Shown one piece after another: positions 25,603 through 34,403 of a stretch of DNA of 64,000 nt. The stretch lies in assembly GCA_028284495.1 (NCBI GenBank), contig JANQRP010000003.1:213976-277975 (forward strand), written 5' to 3'. How positions within the stretch are numbered: position 1 is the first letter of the stretch; each line of letters begins with the position of its first letter. Position numbers and translations under genes: made by a program. Source of the stretch: Longimicrobiales bacterium. GTDB taxonomy: Bacteria > Gemmatimonadota > Gemmatimonadetes > Longimicrobiales > Gaopeijiaceae. The notes below the pieces were generated by a model. The model saw nothing but the letters and a program-made list of their open reading frames with translations, had not been told where the DNA came from and did no database searches.

Positions 25603-26175
25603 ATGGCTGAGATCGAGGTCCGGACCGCCGGAATCGAAGACCTCTCGGGTCACGCCACGATCGGCATCGGCTTCCTCGTGGAGCGTGTGCTCGATCCCGA
25701 CCCGGGCTGCGGCGGCCTGAGCCTCGTCGAGCGAGCCCTGTCCGAGCCGTGGTGGAAGGACTACGACGCGGAGGCGGGAGCGAGTCCGACCCGTTGGCCG
25801 CAGCGCTTCGACACGTCGGGCTGGTCGATCATCTCCGCATGGCAGGGAGCCGAGCGGCTGGGAGGCCTCGTCATCGTCGCGGACGATCCCTCCATCGACA
25901 TGCTCGAAGGTCGCTACGACCTCGGGTTGATCTGGGACCTCCGCGTCCGGCCGTCTGTGCGGGGTCGGGGGGTCGGGCGTCGGCTCGTGGAAGCGGCCGA
26001 GGGCTGGGCCCGCGCTCGCGGGTGCGCCGAACTCAAGGTGGAGACGCAGAACATCAACGTTGCGGCGTGCCGGTTCTACGAGCGGCAGGGCTTCGAGCTG
26101 CGAGCGGTGCACGCCGACGCGTACCCGGAGCTTCCCGACGAGCTGCAGCTGCTCTGGTACAAGCACGTCTCTTGA
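25603..26175 (+). CDS. GNAT-family N-acetyltransferase
   Basis: 190 aa from ATG 25603. The acetyl-CoA binding motif A is clear: LRVRPSVRGRGVGRRLVEAA (R/Q-x-x-G-x-G/A). Motif B follows with NINVAACRFYERQGFEL. The N-terminal ~100 residues form the substrate-binding part. It transfers acetyl from acetyl-CoA to an unknown amine; the layout is like streptothricin or small-molecule acetyltransferases, but nothing here identifies the substrate. Confidence 0.88.
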   Translation: MAEIEVRTAGIEDLSGHATIGIGFLVERVLDPDPGCGGLSLVERALSEPWWKDYDAEAGASPTRWPQRFDTSGWSIISAWQGAERLGGLVIVADDPSIDMLEGRYDLGLIWDLRVRPSVRGRGVGRRLVEAAEGWARARGCAELKVETQNINVAACRFYERQGFELRAVHADAYPELPDELQLLWYKHVS

Positions 26176-26272
26176 ACACGCCACGGGATGCGCCTGCCGC
26201 CCGGCATGGCCTGCGAAACGATCCGGCCGCTGGCCGGTACGCCGACGTCAACCCGCCGACGCTCACCGCCTC

Positions 26273-26887
26273 ATGGCTTTCGACCAACTCCTCACCTCGT
26301 TCGTCCTCCTCTGGGCGGTCGTCGATCCGATCGGCACCATTCCGGTGTTCATCGCGACGACCGACGGCAAGACGCCGGCCGAGAAGGTCCGGATCGCGAA
26401 GATCGCGGCGGGCGCGGCGGCGGCGATCCTGCTCTTCTTCCTCGTGGCCGGAGAGGTCCTGCTGCGCCTCATGGGCGTGCCGCTCGCCGCATTTCAGGTG
26501 GCGGGAGGGCTGATCCTGTTCCTCTTCGCGCTGACGATGATCTTCGGCGAGAGCAAGCCCGAGGAGGAGATCCGGCGATCGCGCTCGCTCGAGGAGATCG
26601 CGATCCATCCGCTCGCCACGCCGTCGCTCGCCTCGCCCGGTGCGATCCTCGCGGTAGTCCTACTCACCGAGAATTCGCGGCACTCCATCGGCGAGCAGGC
26701 GGCCACCGCCGCGATCGCGCTGCTGGTCGTGGCCGCGGCCTACGTGATGATGCGGCTCGCCGAGCGGATCTCCGGCGTGATCGGTAGCGCCGGGGCGAGC
26801 GTGCTGAGTCGGGTCATGGGACTCCTGATCGCCTCGATCGCCGCGACGCAGGTGCTGGAGGGGCTGCGCAACTACTTCACCGCCTGA
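26273..26887 (+). CDS. marC: MarC family integral membrane protein
   Basis: 204 aa from ATG 26273. Six hydrophobic helices; the family signature LWAVVDPIGTIPVFIATT opens the protein, and the second half repeats with LATPSLASPGAILAVVLL. MarC (UPF0056) proteins sit in the inner membrane; transport is suspected but no substrate is established, and the early antibiotic-resistance link is not supported. Confidence 0.92.
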   Translation: MAFDQLLTSFVLLWAVVDPIGTIPVFIATTDGKTPAEKVRIAKIAAGAAAAILLFFLVAGEVLLRLMGVPLAAFQVAGGLILFLFALTMIFGESKPEEEIRRSRSLEEIAIHPLATPSLASPGAILAVVLLTENSRHSIGEQAATAAIALLVVAAAYVMMRLAERISGVIGSAGASVLSRVMGLLIASIAATQVLEGLRNYFTA

Positions 26888-26974
26888 GTGCGTACGCGCG
26901 GCACTGAAGCAACACACTCCCTCAACTCGTACTCCTCACGTGGGCTGAACGTGGACACGAGCAAGGGAGTCGAG

Positions 26975-27142
26975 ATGGAGGCGTCGCCGGAGTACGCGGT
27001 GGGGTGGGGAACACTCAGCCTGATCAACGCGGGGCTGGCGCAGGGCAAGAACCGGAGTGCGCTCGCGTGGTGGTTCATCTCGCTGTTCCTGGGCCCGATC
27101 GCGACCTTCCTGATCGTGGTCCTGAGTCGATCCAACGGGTGA
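26975..27142 (+). CDS. Very small single-span membrane protein
   Basis: 55 aa from ATG 26975, preceded by AGGGAG at the right distance; an in-frame GTG at 26888, two bases after the marC stop, is less likely. It has a short soluble part (SLINAGLAQGKNRSALAWWF) and one C-terminal helix, LFLGPIATFLIVVLS. The pattern, a Gly-Lys-Asn-Arg loop before a helix, is common in tiny phospholipase-D-nuclease-N-like proteins, but the match is weak. Function unknown. Confidence 0.6.
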   Translation: MEASPEYAVGWGTLSLINAGLAQGKNRSALAWWFISLFLGPIATFLIVVLSRSNG

Positions 27143-27163
27143 CGCCGCCCCGGTAGGGCGAGC

Positions 27164-27180
27164 GGGGTCGGCACGACCCC
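27164..27180 (+). terminator. Short GC hairpin after the small membrane protein
   Basis: GGGGTC-GGCAC-GACCCC, a 6-bp stem and 5-nt loop followed by CCTT, in the 106-bp gap before the UPF0316 gene. Weak terminator candidate. Confidence 0.35.
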
Positions 27181-27248
27181 CTTGAGGCCGAGGCCATACC
27201 GGCGAGATTGCAGGCTTCCTCGTCGCCGACCTCGAATTCACCACTCCC

Positions 27249-27776
27249 GTGGAATCGCTGCTCCTCGGACCCGTCGGTCCGCTGCTCGTGTTCACCGCGC
27301 GGCTCGTCGACGTGCCGCTCGCCACCATTCGCACCATCCTGATGGCGCGGGGGACCCGCGGCTGGGTGCCCTTCATCGCGTTCTTCGAGTCGCTCTCGTG
27401 GCTGCTCGTGGTGTCGAGCGTGATCGCGGTCATCGACCGGAGCCCTTGGATGATGCTCGCCTACGCCCTCGGCTTCGCGGCGGGGAACCACGTGGGCATG
27501 GTGGTGGAGGGTCGTGTGGGGCTGGGGCTGGTGAGCACGATCATCCTCACGCGCTCGGGCGTCGAGGTCGCGGAGGCGCTCCGTGAGCGCGGATTCGGCG
27601 CGACCGAGTTCCTGGGGCAGGGGCGGGAGGGCCGGATGGAGATGGTGCTCTCCGTGGTGCGCCGGAAGCGCGCGATGGAGCTGGAGCGCGTGGCTCACGG
27701 GTGGGATCCCGAGGCGGTGATCGTGGTGGGCGAGACGCGCTCGCTCCGAAACGGGGTGCTCCAGCGACGGCGGTAG
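27249..27776 (+). CDS. UPF0316 (DUF5698/DUF2179) membrane protein
   Basis: 175 aa from GTG 27249. Three N-terminal helices include the family motif RLVDVPLATIRTILMARG. The C-terminal cytoplasmic domain (from about residue 85) matches DUF2179, with GREGRMEMVLSVVRRK and DPEAVIVVGETR. Many such proteins are conserved in Firmicutes and other phyla; a ligand-binding role for the DUF2179 domain is suspected, but no function is proven. Confidence 0.88.
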   Translation: MESLLLGPVGPLLVFTARLVDVPLATIRTILMARGTRGWVPFIAFFESLSWLLVVSSVIAVIDRSPWMMLAYALGFAAGNHVGMVVEGRVGLGLVSTIILTRSGVEVAEALRERGFGATEFLGQGREGRMEMVLSVVRRKRAMELERVAHGWDPEAVIVVGETRSLRNGVLQRRR

Positions 27777-27856
27777 CCGGTCTGGCGCGACGCGCAGGGG
27801 CGCGGACAGGTTGTCGGGTTGGTGACTCACGACCCGCACCCGCACCCCCGACGCCC

Positions 27857-28855
27857 GTGAACCCCGTCCCGATTCGCCGCGCGGCCTGGCTGTCACTCGT
27901 ACTCGTCGTTCCGCTGTTCGCGTGCGCGGAGCCGTCGGCCGACACCCCCGAGGCGCCCCCGGACCCCGCGACCGACGCGGAAGCCCCCGCCCCGACGGAG
28001 GCGCCGGTCGAGGCGACGTCGCTTCTGGGTGAGCCCCTCGAGCGTCCCACCGTGACCGGCGAGGCGCTCGCGACGTACCGGACGAACCTCGAGACGGCGA
28101 TGGCCGACCGCGAGGCGAACCCCGACGATCCCGACGCCTGGATCTGGGTGGGTCGGCGGCTGGCCTACCTCGGTCGGTACAACGAGGCGATCGACGTGTT
28201 TGCCGAGGGCATCGAGCGCTGGCCGGAGGATCCGCGCTTCCTCCGGCATCGGGGGCACCGTCGCATCACGGTGCGTGATCTCGCCGGCGCCGAGGCCGAC
28301 CTGACGGCGGCGTGGGAGCTGATCGAGGCGTCCGGCGAGCCGGATCAGGTCGAGCCCGATGGGCTCCCGAATGCGCGCGGGATCCCGGTCAGCACCCTCC
28401 ACTCGAACGTGCGCTACCACCTCGCGCTCGCGCGGTATCTCCAGGGGAACTTCGAGGGTGCCGCGGAGGCGTGGGGCGCGGACGTGGACGCTTCCGTGAA
28501 TCCGGACATGCTGGTCGCGAGCAGCTACTGGCTCTGGCTGTCGCTGAAGCGGCTCGGGCGGGACGACGAGGCGGCGGCAGTGCTCGACGGGATCGATGCC
28601 GAGATGGACATCATCGAGAACACCTCCTATCACCGGCTCCTGATGCTGTTCGCGGGCGATCTCGAGGCGTCCGATCTGATCGGTGCGGGTGAGGATGCGC
28701 TCCAGAACACGACCACCGCGTACGGTGTCGCGGCGTGGCATCTCGTCAGCGGTCGCGAAGCCGAGGCGGGCGAGATGTTCCGCGGAATCGTGGAGGGAGA
28801 CGGGCCGTGGGCCGCCTTCGGCTACGTCGCCGCGGAGGCGGACCTCGCCCGGTGA
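27857..28855 (+). CDS. Lipoprotein with TPR-like repeats
   Basis: 332 aa from GTG 27857. The signal AAWLSLVLVVPLFAC ends in a lipobox cysteine, followed by an acidic proline-rich linker. The body contains TPR-like helices: PDAWIWVGRRLAYLGRYNEA, then SNVRYHLALARYLQGNFEGA. It probably acts as a periplasm-facing protein scaffold. Its stop lies 5 bp before the next gene, also a lipoprotein, so the two are probably co-transcribed. Confidence 0.75.
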   Translation: MNPVPIRRAAWLSLVLVVPLFACAEPSADTPEAPPDPATDAEAPAPTEAPVEATSLLGEPLERPTVTGEALATYRTNLETAMADREANPDDPDAWIWVGRRLAYLGRYNEAIDVFAEGIERWPEDPRFLRHRGHRRITVRDLAGAEADLTAAWELIEASGEPDQVEPDGLPNARGIPVSTLHSNVRYHLALARYLQGNFEGAAEAWGADVDASVNPDMLVASSYWLWLSLKRLGRDDEAAAVLDGIDAEMDIIENTSYHRLLMLFAGDLEASDLIGAGEDALQNTTTAYGVAAWHLVSGREAEAGEMFRGIVEGDGPWAAFGYVAAEADLAR

Positions 28856-28860
28856 CCGGG

Positions 28861-30096
28861 ATGTCGCCCGGCTTGGAGGCGAGGCGCCCGGTCACCGGCC
28901 TGCCTGCCACCGTCGTCGCGATCGCCTTCGCCACCTTCCTGTCCGGGTGCGGCAGCGGCGTGGGTCAGGAGCCCGCCGGCGCGTCCGTGACGGACAGCGC
29001 CGGCGTACGGATCGTGTCGAATCCGAGTTTCGACCCACCGGACTGGCCGGTGGGCACACCGACGCTGACGCTCGGTACGCTCGACGAGGAGGGCCCGGAG
29101 CAGTTCTACGGCGTGGCCGGCGCGACGTGGTTCGAGGGGTCCGACGGGCGCGTACTCGCGCTCGCCGACATGGCATCGGCCGAGATCCGGCTCTTCACGG
29201 AGGAGGGTGCCTGGATCGAGTCGTGGGGACGCCGCGGCGAGGGCCCCGGTGAGTTTCAGGCGATCGGCCCGATCTGGCGCCTGCCGGGCGACAGCCTGCT
29301 CGCATGGGACGGCCGACTGGAGCGGATGACCGTGCTCGCGCCGGACGGCGAATACGTCCGCCAGTTCCGTCGACCGCCGGTGCTCAACGCCGACCCGGTC
29401 GGTCGATTCGGGGACGGGTCGATGCTCTTCGCCGGGCCCCAGTTCGCGATCGGGGACGGTTTCCGGATGATCGACCTCGCCCTCAGCCGCGTGGACGCTG
29501 ACGGTACGGCGGACTCGCTGCCGGCCCAGCCCTATGCGGAATACGGGCAGGTGGGGCCGCCGGGTAGCAAGATGATCTCCTCGCCGATGTTCGCCCCTCA
29601 AACGGCGGTGGCGGCCGACGCGGAGGGATACTGGGTGGCCCGCGGCACGCACCCGCACGTTCGTCGCTACGCGCCCGACGGCACGCTCCGCATGATCGCG
29701 CGCTGGCCCGACAGCGACCGCACGGTGACGTCTGCAGCGGCCGAGCGGTTCCGCGAGCGCGCCCTGTCCGGCCTGGAAGGGCGGAGTCTCGAACTGCGGA
29801 GTGCCCAGCTCGAGGACCAGCCGGTGGCGGATCGATTCGCCACGACCGGCTACGCGATCGCGGGCCATGACGGCGAGCTCTGGGTCACCGGCCCCGACTG
29901 GCCTCCGAACGACTCGACGACCACGTGGCGGGTGGTCCGGCCCGACGGGTTCCTGGCGGGAAGCGTGACGCTGCCGAAGTTCCCGAACCGGTTCATCCCG
30001 CTGCATGTGGGAGTGGACCACGTGATCGGCAACGTGCGGGACGAGCTCGGCGTCGAGTACGTGCACGTCGTCCCGATCGATCGGGGCGGGAGCTGA
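28861..30096 (+). CDS. Six-bladed beta-propeller lipoprotein
   Basis: 411 aa from ATG 28861. The signal region VVAIAFATFLSGC gives a standard lipobox. DSAGVRIVSNP follows, a common opening for this family, and WGRRGEGPGEFQ is the blade signature shared with cassette 1 (GRAGDGPGEF). Probably an outer-membrane or periplasmic lipoprotein binding an unknown partner. It is placed tail-to-tail with the ornithine cyclodeaminase homologue, with only 40 bp between. Confidence 0.8.
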   Translation: MSPGLEARRPVTGLPATVVAIAFATFLSGCGSGVGQEPAGASVTDSAGVRIVSNPSFDPPDWPVGTPTLTLGTLDEEGPEQFYGVAGATWFEGSDGRVLALADMASAEIRLFTEEGAWIESWGRRGEGPGEFQAIGPIWRLPGDSLLAWDGRLERMTVLAPDGEYVRQFRRPPVLNADPVGRFGDGSMLFAGPQFAIGDGFRMIDLALSRVDADGTADSLPAQPYAEYGQVGPPGSKMISSPMFAPQTAVAADAEGYWVARGTHPHVRRYAPDGTLRMIARWPDSDRTVTSAAAERFRERALSGLEGRSLELRSAQLEDQPVADRFATTGYAIAGHDGELWVTGPDWPPNDSTTTWRVVRPDGFLAGSVTLPKFPNRFIPLHVGVDHVIGNVRDELGVEYVHVVPIDRGGS

Positions 30097-30136
30097 CGCG
30101 GGCTGCGGCGCCGACTCGCGACCCCGCTTCGGCCCG

Positions 30137-31126
30137 CTAGAGCTCGAGCTCCTGTCCGATCCCCCGCCCCCGGGCGCGCTGGTAGATCAGGATCGCCGTG
30201 GCCATGTCGTCCGCCGCGAGGCCGAGGTGCATGGCCATGGTCCGATGCGCCGCGTCCTCCCGGCCCGGCGCCGACCCCGCGACCACGTTCCCGAGGTCCG
30301 CGTGGGGATGGGGCGTGTCCCCGAAGTATCCGAGCTCCCGGTAGTACGCCATCTGGCCCACATCGTCGGTGACGAGCCGGTCGATCTCGCGGAGGGCCGC
30401 GCCGCTCCAGTAGGAATCGAAGTCGACGGCGGCGGCGAACGCGCCCCGGTCGAGCCATCCCGCTCCGATCGTGGCGTGCGGCTCCCGGAGGATCGGGCCA
30501 CTGGTGACGACCAGGTCGAGGCCCGAGACGGCGGCGCGCGGATCACCCGCCACCTCGATGTCCGTACCGGCCACGCCCCGCATCTCGTCGGCGAAGCGCT
30601 CGGCGACGCCGCGGTCCACGTCGTACGCGACGACGCGGTCGAGCTCGAACACGGTCGCGAACGCCTCCAGGTGGCTCCGTCCCTGCACGCCGCACGCGAG
30701 GAGGCCGAGTGAGCTGCTCTCGGGGCGAGCGAGGTACTTCGCGGCGAGTGCGGAGGCGGCCCCGGTCCGCTTCGCGGTGATCCAGGTGGCGTCCATGACG
30801 GCGATCGGCAGACCGGTGTCCGGATCGTTCAGCACGACGAGCCCCGCCACGTACGGGAGGCCCCGCGTCGGATTGTCGGCGTAGGCGGACACCCACTTGA
30901 TGCCGGCCGATCGCAGGCTCGGGATCCAGGCGGGCATCGCGTGCAGAAAGGAGTCCGGGCCCGGGTGGATGCCCGGCTTCGGCGGCATCTCCACGCCACC
31001 CTCGCCCTTCTCGCGGAACATGCGGTCGAGGGCGCCGATGATCTCCGCCATCCCGAGCCCGACGCGCTCGACGTCGGCGCGGCCGAGGTAGAGAAGCGAG
31101 CCGCTCACCGCCGCCGCACGCCGCAC
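30137..31126 (-). CDS. Ornithine cyclodeaminase/mu-crystallin family protein
   Basis: 329 aa. NAD(P)-dependent family that includes ornithine cyclodeaminase, alanine dehydrogenase-like and ketimine reductase enzymes. The substrate part has KPGIHPG and IKWVSAYADNPTRGLPYVAG; DATWITAKRTGAASALAAKY is the conserved catalytic-site segment. The nucleotide-binding fold is LGLLACGVQGRSHLEAF (GxGxxG-like, with C-G-V-Q-G). The exact substrate cannot be told. It starts 26 bp after the stop of the PH-domain gene, so they are likely one transcript. Confidence 0.85.
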   Translation of the reverse strand: MRRAAAVSGSLLYLGRADVERVGLGMAEIIGALDRMFREKGEGGVEMPPKPGIHPGPDSFLHAMPAWIPSLRSAGIKWVSAYADNPTRGLPYVAGLVVLNDPDTGLPIAVMDATWITAKRTGAASALAAKYLARPESSSLGLLACGVQGRSHLEAFATVFELDRVVAYDVDRGVAERFADEMRGVAGTDIEVAGDPRAAVSGLDLVVTSGPILREPHATIGAGWLDRGAFAAAVDFDSYWSGAALREIDRLVTDDVGQMAYYRELGYFGDTPHPHADLGNVVAGSAPGREDAAHRTMAMHLGLAADDMATAILIYQRARGRGIGQELEL

Positions 31127-31151
31127 GGCCGGCCTGAAGTCGCCGCTCCGC

Positions 31152-31718
31152 TCACGCGTCGGTGTCGAGCGGGAGTCGGCCCTCGATCCGGCGCAGCGTG
31201 TCCCGAATCTCGGTCAGGACCTCGAGCGCTCCGCCGTCCCCGGCCGGCGCCCCCAGTGCGCGGTCCGCCGGCGCTCCGCCACCGTCGCCGACTCGATCGA
31301 CGACGAGGTCGCGCTGCTCGAGCACCGCGTCCCGGAACGCTCGCGCATTCCGGACCCCCACCAGCTGGATCGCCGCACCGGCGGTCGACTGCCCCGCCGT
31401 CTCGATGCGAACGGCCTGGAGGTCCATGTACCGCATGATCGGACCCTCGACGAGCCCCACGTCCGTGATCTTGTCGAGCGGAACGGTCATCTCCTTCCGC
31501 ACCATGATGCCGCGCTCGACCTTGAGCGACTTCTCGGTGAGCGTGCACGACATCCGCTCGAGATAGCGTGCGGTGATCCACTGCCCGCCGATCCACCAGA
31601 ACGGAAGGAGCACCACCCCGATGATCGTGGCGAGTAGGATGATGGTCCCGTTGAGGAGCCAGTAGCTGCGGACCTTCGGGTTGAACTCGGCCTCGATCAG
31701 CGTGCGTGTCTCGCGCAT
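31152..31718 (-). CDS. Bacterial PH-domain (bPH2/DUF304) membrane protein
   Basis: 188 aa from ATG 31718. Two closely spaced helices (YWLLNGTIILLATIIGVVLL and PFWWIGGQWI) precede a PH-like domain: YLERMSCTLTEKSLKVERGI, then PLDKITDVGLVEGPIMRYM. The last 50 residues are a Gly/Ala linker ending in a helix, ILTEIRDTLRRIEGRL, often a coiled coil. YdbT/YdbS relatives are of unknown function. It is the first gene of a probable pair with the cyclodeaminase homologue. Confidence 0.85.
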   Translation of the reverse strand: MRETRTLIEAEFNPKVRSYWLLNGTIILLATIIGVVLLPFWWIGGQWITARYLERMSCTLTEKSLKVERGIMVRKEMTVPLDKITDVGLVEGPIMRYMDLQAVRIETAGQSTAGAAIQLVGVRNARAFRDAVLEQRDLVVDRVGDGGGAPADRALGAPAGDGGALEVLTEIRDTLRRIEGRLPLDTDA

Positions 31719-31795
31719 CTCGTCACTCCTCGGGGGCCTCCCGGATCGCCGGTGCGGGCGTTCGCCACGATGCCCCTCTGATCGGGTTGCAAGTT

Positions 31796-31810
31796 TTTCG
31801 AGACTCGAAA
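31796..31810. promoter_or_regulatory. Perfect palindrome in the divergent PH-domain/ADOP promoter region
   Basis: TTTCGAG-A-CTCGAAA, a 15-nt perfect inverted repeat in the AT-richest part of the 219-bp gap between divergent genes. A TTGCAA hexamer begins 9 nt before it. Such a site suits a dimeric repressor or activator, but no cognate regulator is evident. Confidence 0.4.
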
Positions 31811-31937
31811 CGTAACCCATCGCACGGCAGGACGTGGGCGTCCCGAGGCATCCATCTGGCGGAGCTCCCGCATCCGAGAGTAACGTCGGCGTCAGAAGTC
31901 GACCTGCTCGACATGGCACGTCGGAGGGAGGAGGGGG

Positions 31938-34373
31938 ATGGAGGATCTGATACGGGACGTCCGTGTGGCGTTCCGCGGTTTGATGCGTTCCCGGGGGCTC
32001 GCGCTCGTCGCGATCGTGACCCTCGCCGTGGCGATCGGTGCGACCACATCGATCTTCAGCGTGGTCGACGGGGTGCTGCTGCGCCCTCTCCCGTATCCCG
32101 ACGCCGATCGAATCGTCCGCGTGGGTGCGCTCACCCTGCCGGACCAGGGCGGTGGCGAGGCTCCCTTCTCGGATCGGGGCTACTGGCACTTCCACGATCA
32201 GAACCGGGTCTACGAGGCGTTCGGCGGGTTTTCGGCCGGCACCCAGCAGGCTCCGCTGACGGGAGACGGCCCGCCGCTTCAGGTGAATGTGGCGCTCGTG
32301 ACCGCGAGCGCATTCGACGTGATCGGTGTGCCGCCGATGCGCGGACGCCTGCCGACCGCCGAGGAGGACGCGCCGGGTGGAGCGCCCGTGGTTCTCGTCA
32401 GCCACGCCCTCTGGGTCGATCGCTACGGCGCGGATCCGGGGCTCGTCGGGCGGATGCTCGACATCAACGGCACCGGGCGCGAAGTCATCGGCATCATGCC
32501 ACCGGGCTACGACTTCCCGAATGGTGAGATCGACGTGTGGGCGCCCCGCCAGCTGGATCCCGCCAGCGAGAACTTCGGAGGGCACCACATCTTCGGGGTC
32601 GCGCGGCTCGCGGAGGGCATCACTGTGGAGGCCGCGACCGGCGATGCCGAGGCGTTGATCGGCCGGTTCGACGAGCTCGGGTATACCCAGCAGTGGTTCC
32701 AGACGATCTTCAGTGGCGAGGCCACCGTACGCACCCTGAAGGAGGACATCGTCGGTGACTCTCGGCAGCCGCTGATCATCCTGCTCGGAACCGTGGGATT
32801 CGTCCTGCTGATCGCCTGCAGCAACGTGGCGAATCTCCTGCTGGTACGGGCCGAGACCCGGACCCGCGAGCGCGCGGTCCGCATGGCGCTCGGCTCCGGT
32901 CGCGGTCGCCTGGTCCGTCATGTGGTGACCGAGAGCGTGCTCCTCGGACTCATCGGGGGCGCGCTCGGCACGGTACTCGCCTTCGTGGGCACTCGGATTC
33001 TCGTGGCCTTCGGCCCGGCCAGTGTGCCCCGTCTCGATCAGATCGGGATGAACGGGACCGTGCTCGCCTTCACCCTCCTCGTATCCGTGGGCGCCGGCCT
33101 TCTCTTCGGCGCCTTCCCAGCCGTGCGCGTGGGCTCCCGCAAGGCCGTCACCGCGCTCAGGGACGGAGGCCGGGGATCGACGATCGGCGCGGACCGGCAT
33201 CGCGCCCGCTCGGTGCTCGTCGTGGGACAGGTCGCACTCGCCCTGATGCTTCTCGTGGGATCTGGCCTGATGGTGCGGTCCTTCCAGGAGCTCAGGTCGG
33301 TCGATCCCGGATTCGACGCGGAGGGCGTGCTGACCTTCCGCGTCTCCACGTCACCCGCCGAGTACCCGGACGCCGAGGCGTCCGCCAGGTTCTTCGATGA
33401 ATTGCGCGGGGCCCTGCTCGACCTGAACGGCGTGGAGGAGGTGGGCGGGATCAACACACTGCCCCTCTCGGGCGGCGGTGCGGTGCTGACGGCGCAGATC
33501 GACGAGTTTCCGACGCCTGAGGACGAGTTCCCGCCCGTCTTTCTCGCCCGGCGGGCGACCCCCGGCTACTTCGCCGCGATGGGCGTCCCGGTGATCGAGG
33601 GACGGGAATTCACGGCGGACGACCACCTTGCGCGGACGGGGGCGATCATCATCAGCGCCTCGGTGAAGCAGGAGTTCTGGCCGACCGAGAGCGCGCTGGG
33701 CAAGCGGATCACCCACCAGGGTGCGCCGGCCCGCGTCGTCGGCGTGGTAGGCGACCTGCACGACACCGGCCTCGACGTGGACGCGGAACTGTTCGGCTAC
33801 AAGCCGATGCTCGACTCGGTGGGAGGAGCCGTACGGCCCATGACCATGGTCGTGCGGACCGCGGGGGATCCGACCGATCTCGTGCCCGCGGTCCGGAGCA
33901 CGATCGAGCGGCTCGACCCGCTCATGCCGCTCACGGACGTACGGCCGCTCTCGAGTTACGTCGACCAGTCGCTGAGCCGGACCACCTTCACGATGTCGCT
34001 GCTCCTTCTGGCCGCGGTGGTCGCTCTGTTCCTCGGATCGGTGGGCATCTACGGCGTGCTGGCCTACGTCGCGTCGCAGCGCACGGCCGAGATGGGGATC
34101 CGGCTCGCCCTGGGCGCCGACGGGGGGACGATTCGGACCATCATTCTGAAGCAGGGGCTGGGGCTCGCCGCCGTGGGGGTCGCGGTGGGTCTCGTCGGCG
34201 CATTTCTGCTCCGCGACGCGCTCGACTCGCTGCTGTTCGGCGTGTCGGCGCTCGACCCTGTCACGCTCGCGGGCGTGTCGCTCGTGTTCCTGGGGGTTGC
34301 GGCGGTGGCCAGCCTCGTCCCGGCGATCCGGGCATCGAGGACACCGCCCGCGATCGCGCTGCGCGCGGACTGA
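31938..34373 (+). CDS. ADOP-family ABC permease (MacB/FtsX-like)
   Basis: 811 aa with the ADOP double architecture: two MacB periplasmic core domains and two FtsX blocks (8 helices in all). The N-terminus LIRDVRVAFRGLMRSRGLAL and IGATTSIFSVVDGVLLRPLP are diagnostic; GFVLLIACSNVANLLLVRA opens the first FtsX block, and the ends YVASQRTAEMGIRLALGAD and PAIRASRTPPAIALR close the last. Such permeases work with a separate ATPase and are found in dozens of copies in Acidobacteria and Gemmatimonadota; substrates unknown. The start ATG 31938 has GGAGG close upstream. Confidence 0.92.
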   Translation: MEDLIRDVRVAFRGLMRSRGLALVAIVTLAVAIGATTSIFSVVDGVLLRPLPYPDADRIVRVGALTLPDQGGGEAPFSDRGYWHFHDQNRVYEAFGGFSAGTQQAPLTGDGPPLQVNVALVTASAFDVIGVPPMRGRLPTAEEDAPGGAPVVLVSHALWVDRYGADPGLVGRMLDINGTGREVIGIMPPGYDFPNGEIDVWAPRQLDPASENFGGHHIFGVARLAEGITVEAATGDAEALIGRFDELGYTQQWFQTIFSGEATVRTLKEDIVGDSRQPLIILLGTVGFVLLIACSNVANLLLVRAETRTRERAVRMALGSGRGRLVRHVVTESVLLGLIGGALGTVLAFVGTRILVAFGPASVPRLDQIGMNGTVLAFTLLVSVGAGLLFGAFPAVRVGSRKAVTALRDGGRGSTIGADRHRARSVLVVGQVALALMLLVGSGLMVRSFQELRSVDPGFDAEGVLTFRVSTSPAEYPDAEASARFFDELRGALLDLNGVEEVGGINTLPLSGGGAVLTAQIDEFPTPEDEFPPVFLARRATPGYFAAMGVPVIEGREFTADDHLARTGAIIISASVKQEFWPTESALGKRITHQGAPARVVGVVGDLHDTGLDVDAELFGYKPMLDSVGGAVRPMTMVVRTAGDPTDLVPAVRSTIERLDPLMPLTDVRPLSSYVDQSLSRTTFTMSLLLLAAVVALFLGSVGIYGVLAYVASQRTAEMGIRLALGADGGTIRTIILKQGLGLAAVGVAVGLVGAFLLRDALDSLLFGVSALDPVTLAGVSLVFLGVAAVASLVPAIRASRTPPAIALRAD

Positions 34374-34403
34374 CCGGGACCGGTCGAGTCGGCCCCGGTC
34401 AGT
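34369..34403. terminator. Bidirectional hairpin containing both stop codons of a convergent pair
   Basis: ACTGACCGGG and CCCGGTCAGT form a perfect 10-bp stem with a 15-nt loop. The left arm includes the TGA of the ADOP permease, the right arm the TGA of the MoeB gene on the other strand. There is no U-tract, so it may stop transcripts in both directions or protect 3' ends. Confidence 0.6.

Noticed and set aside
25542..25603. A further attC between the small acidic gene and the GNAT gene (GGTTCAACC ... GGGTTCGGC).
   Set aside because: No L''/L' arms or TGGCAT spacer are present and the interval is too short for the usual 90-nt site.
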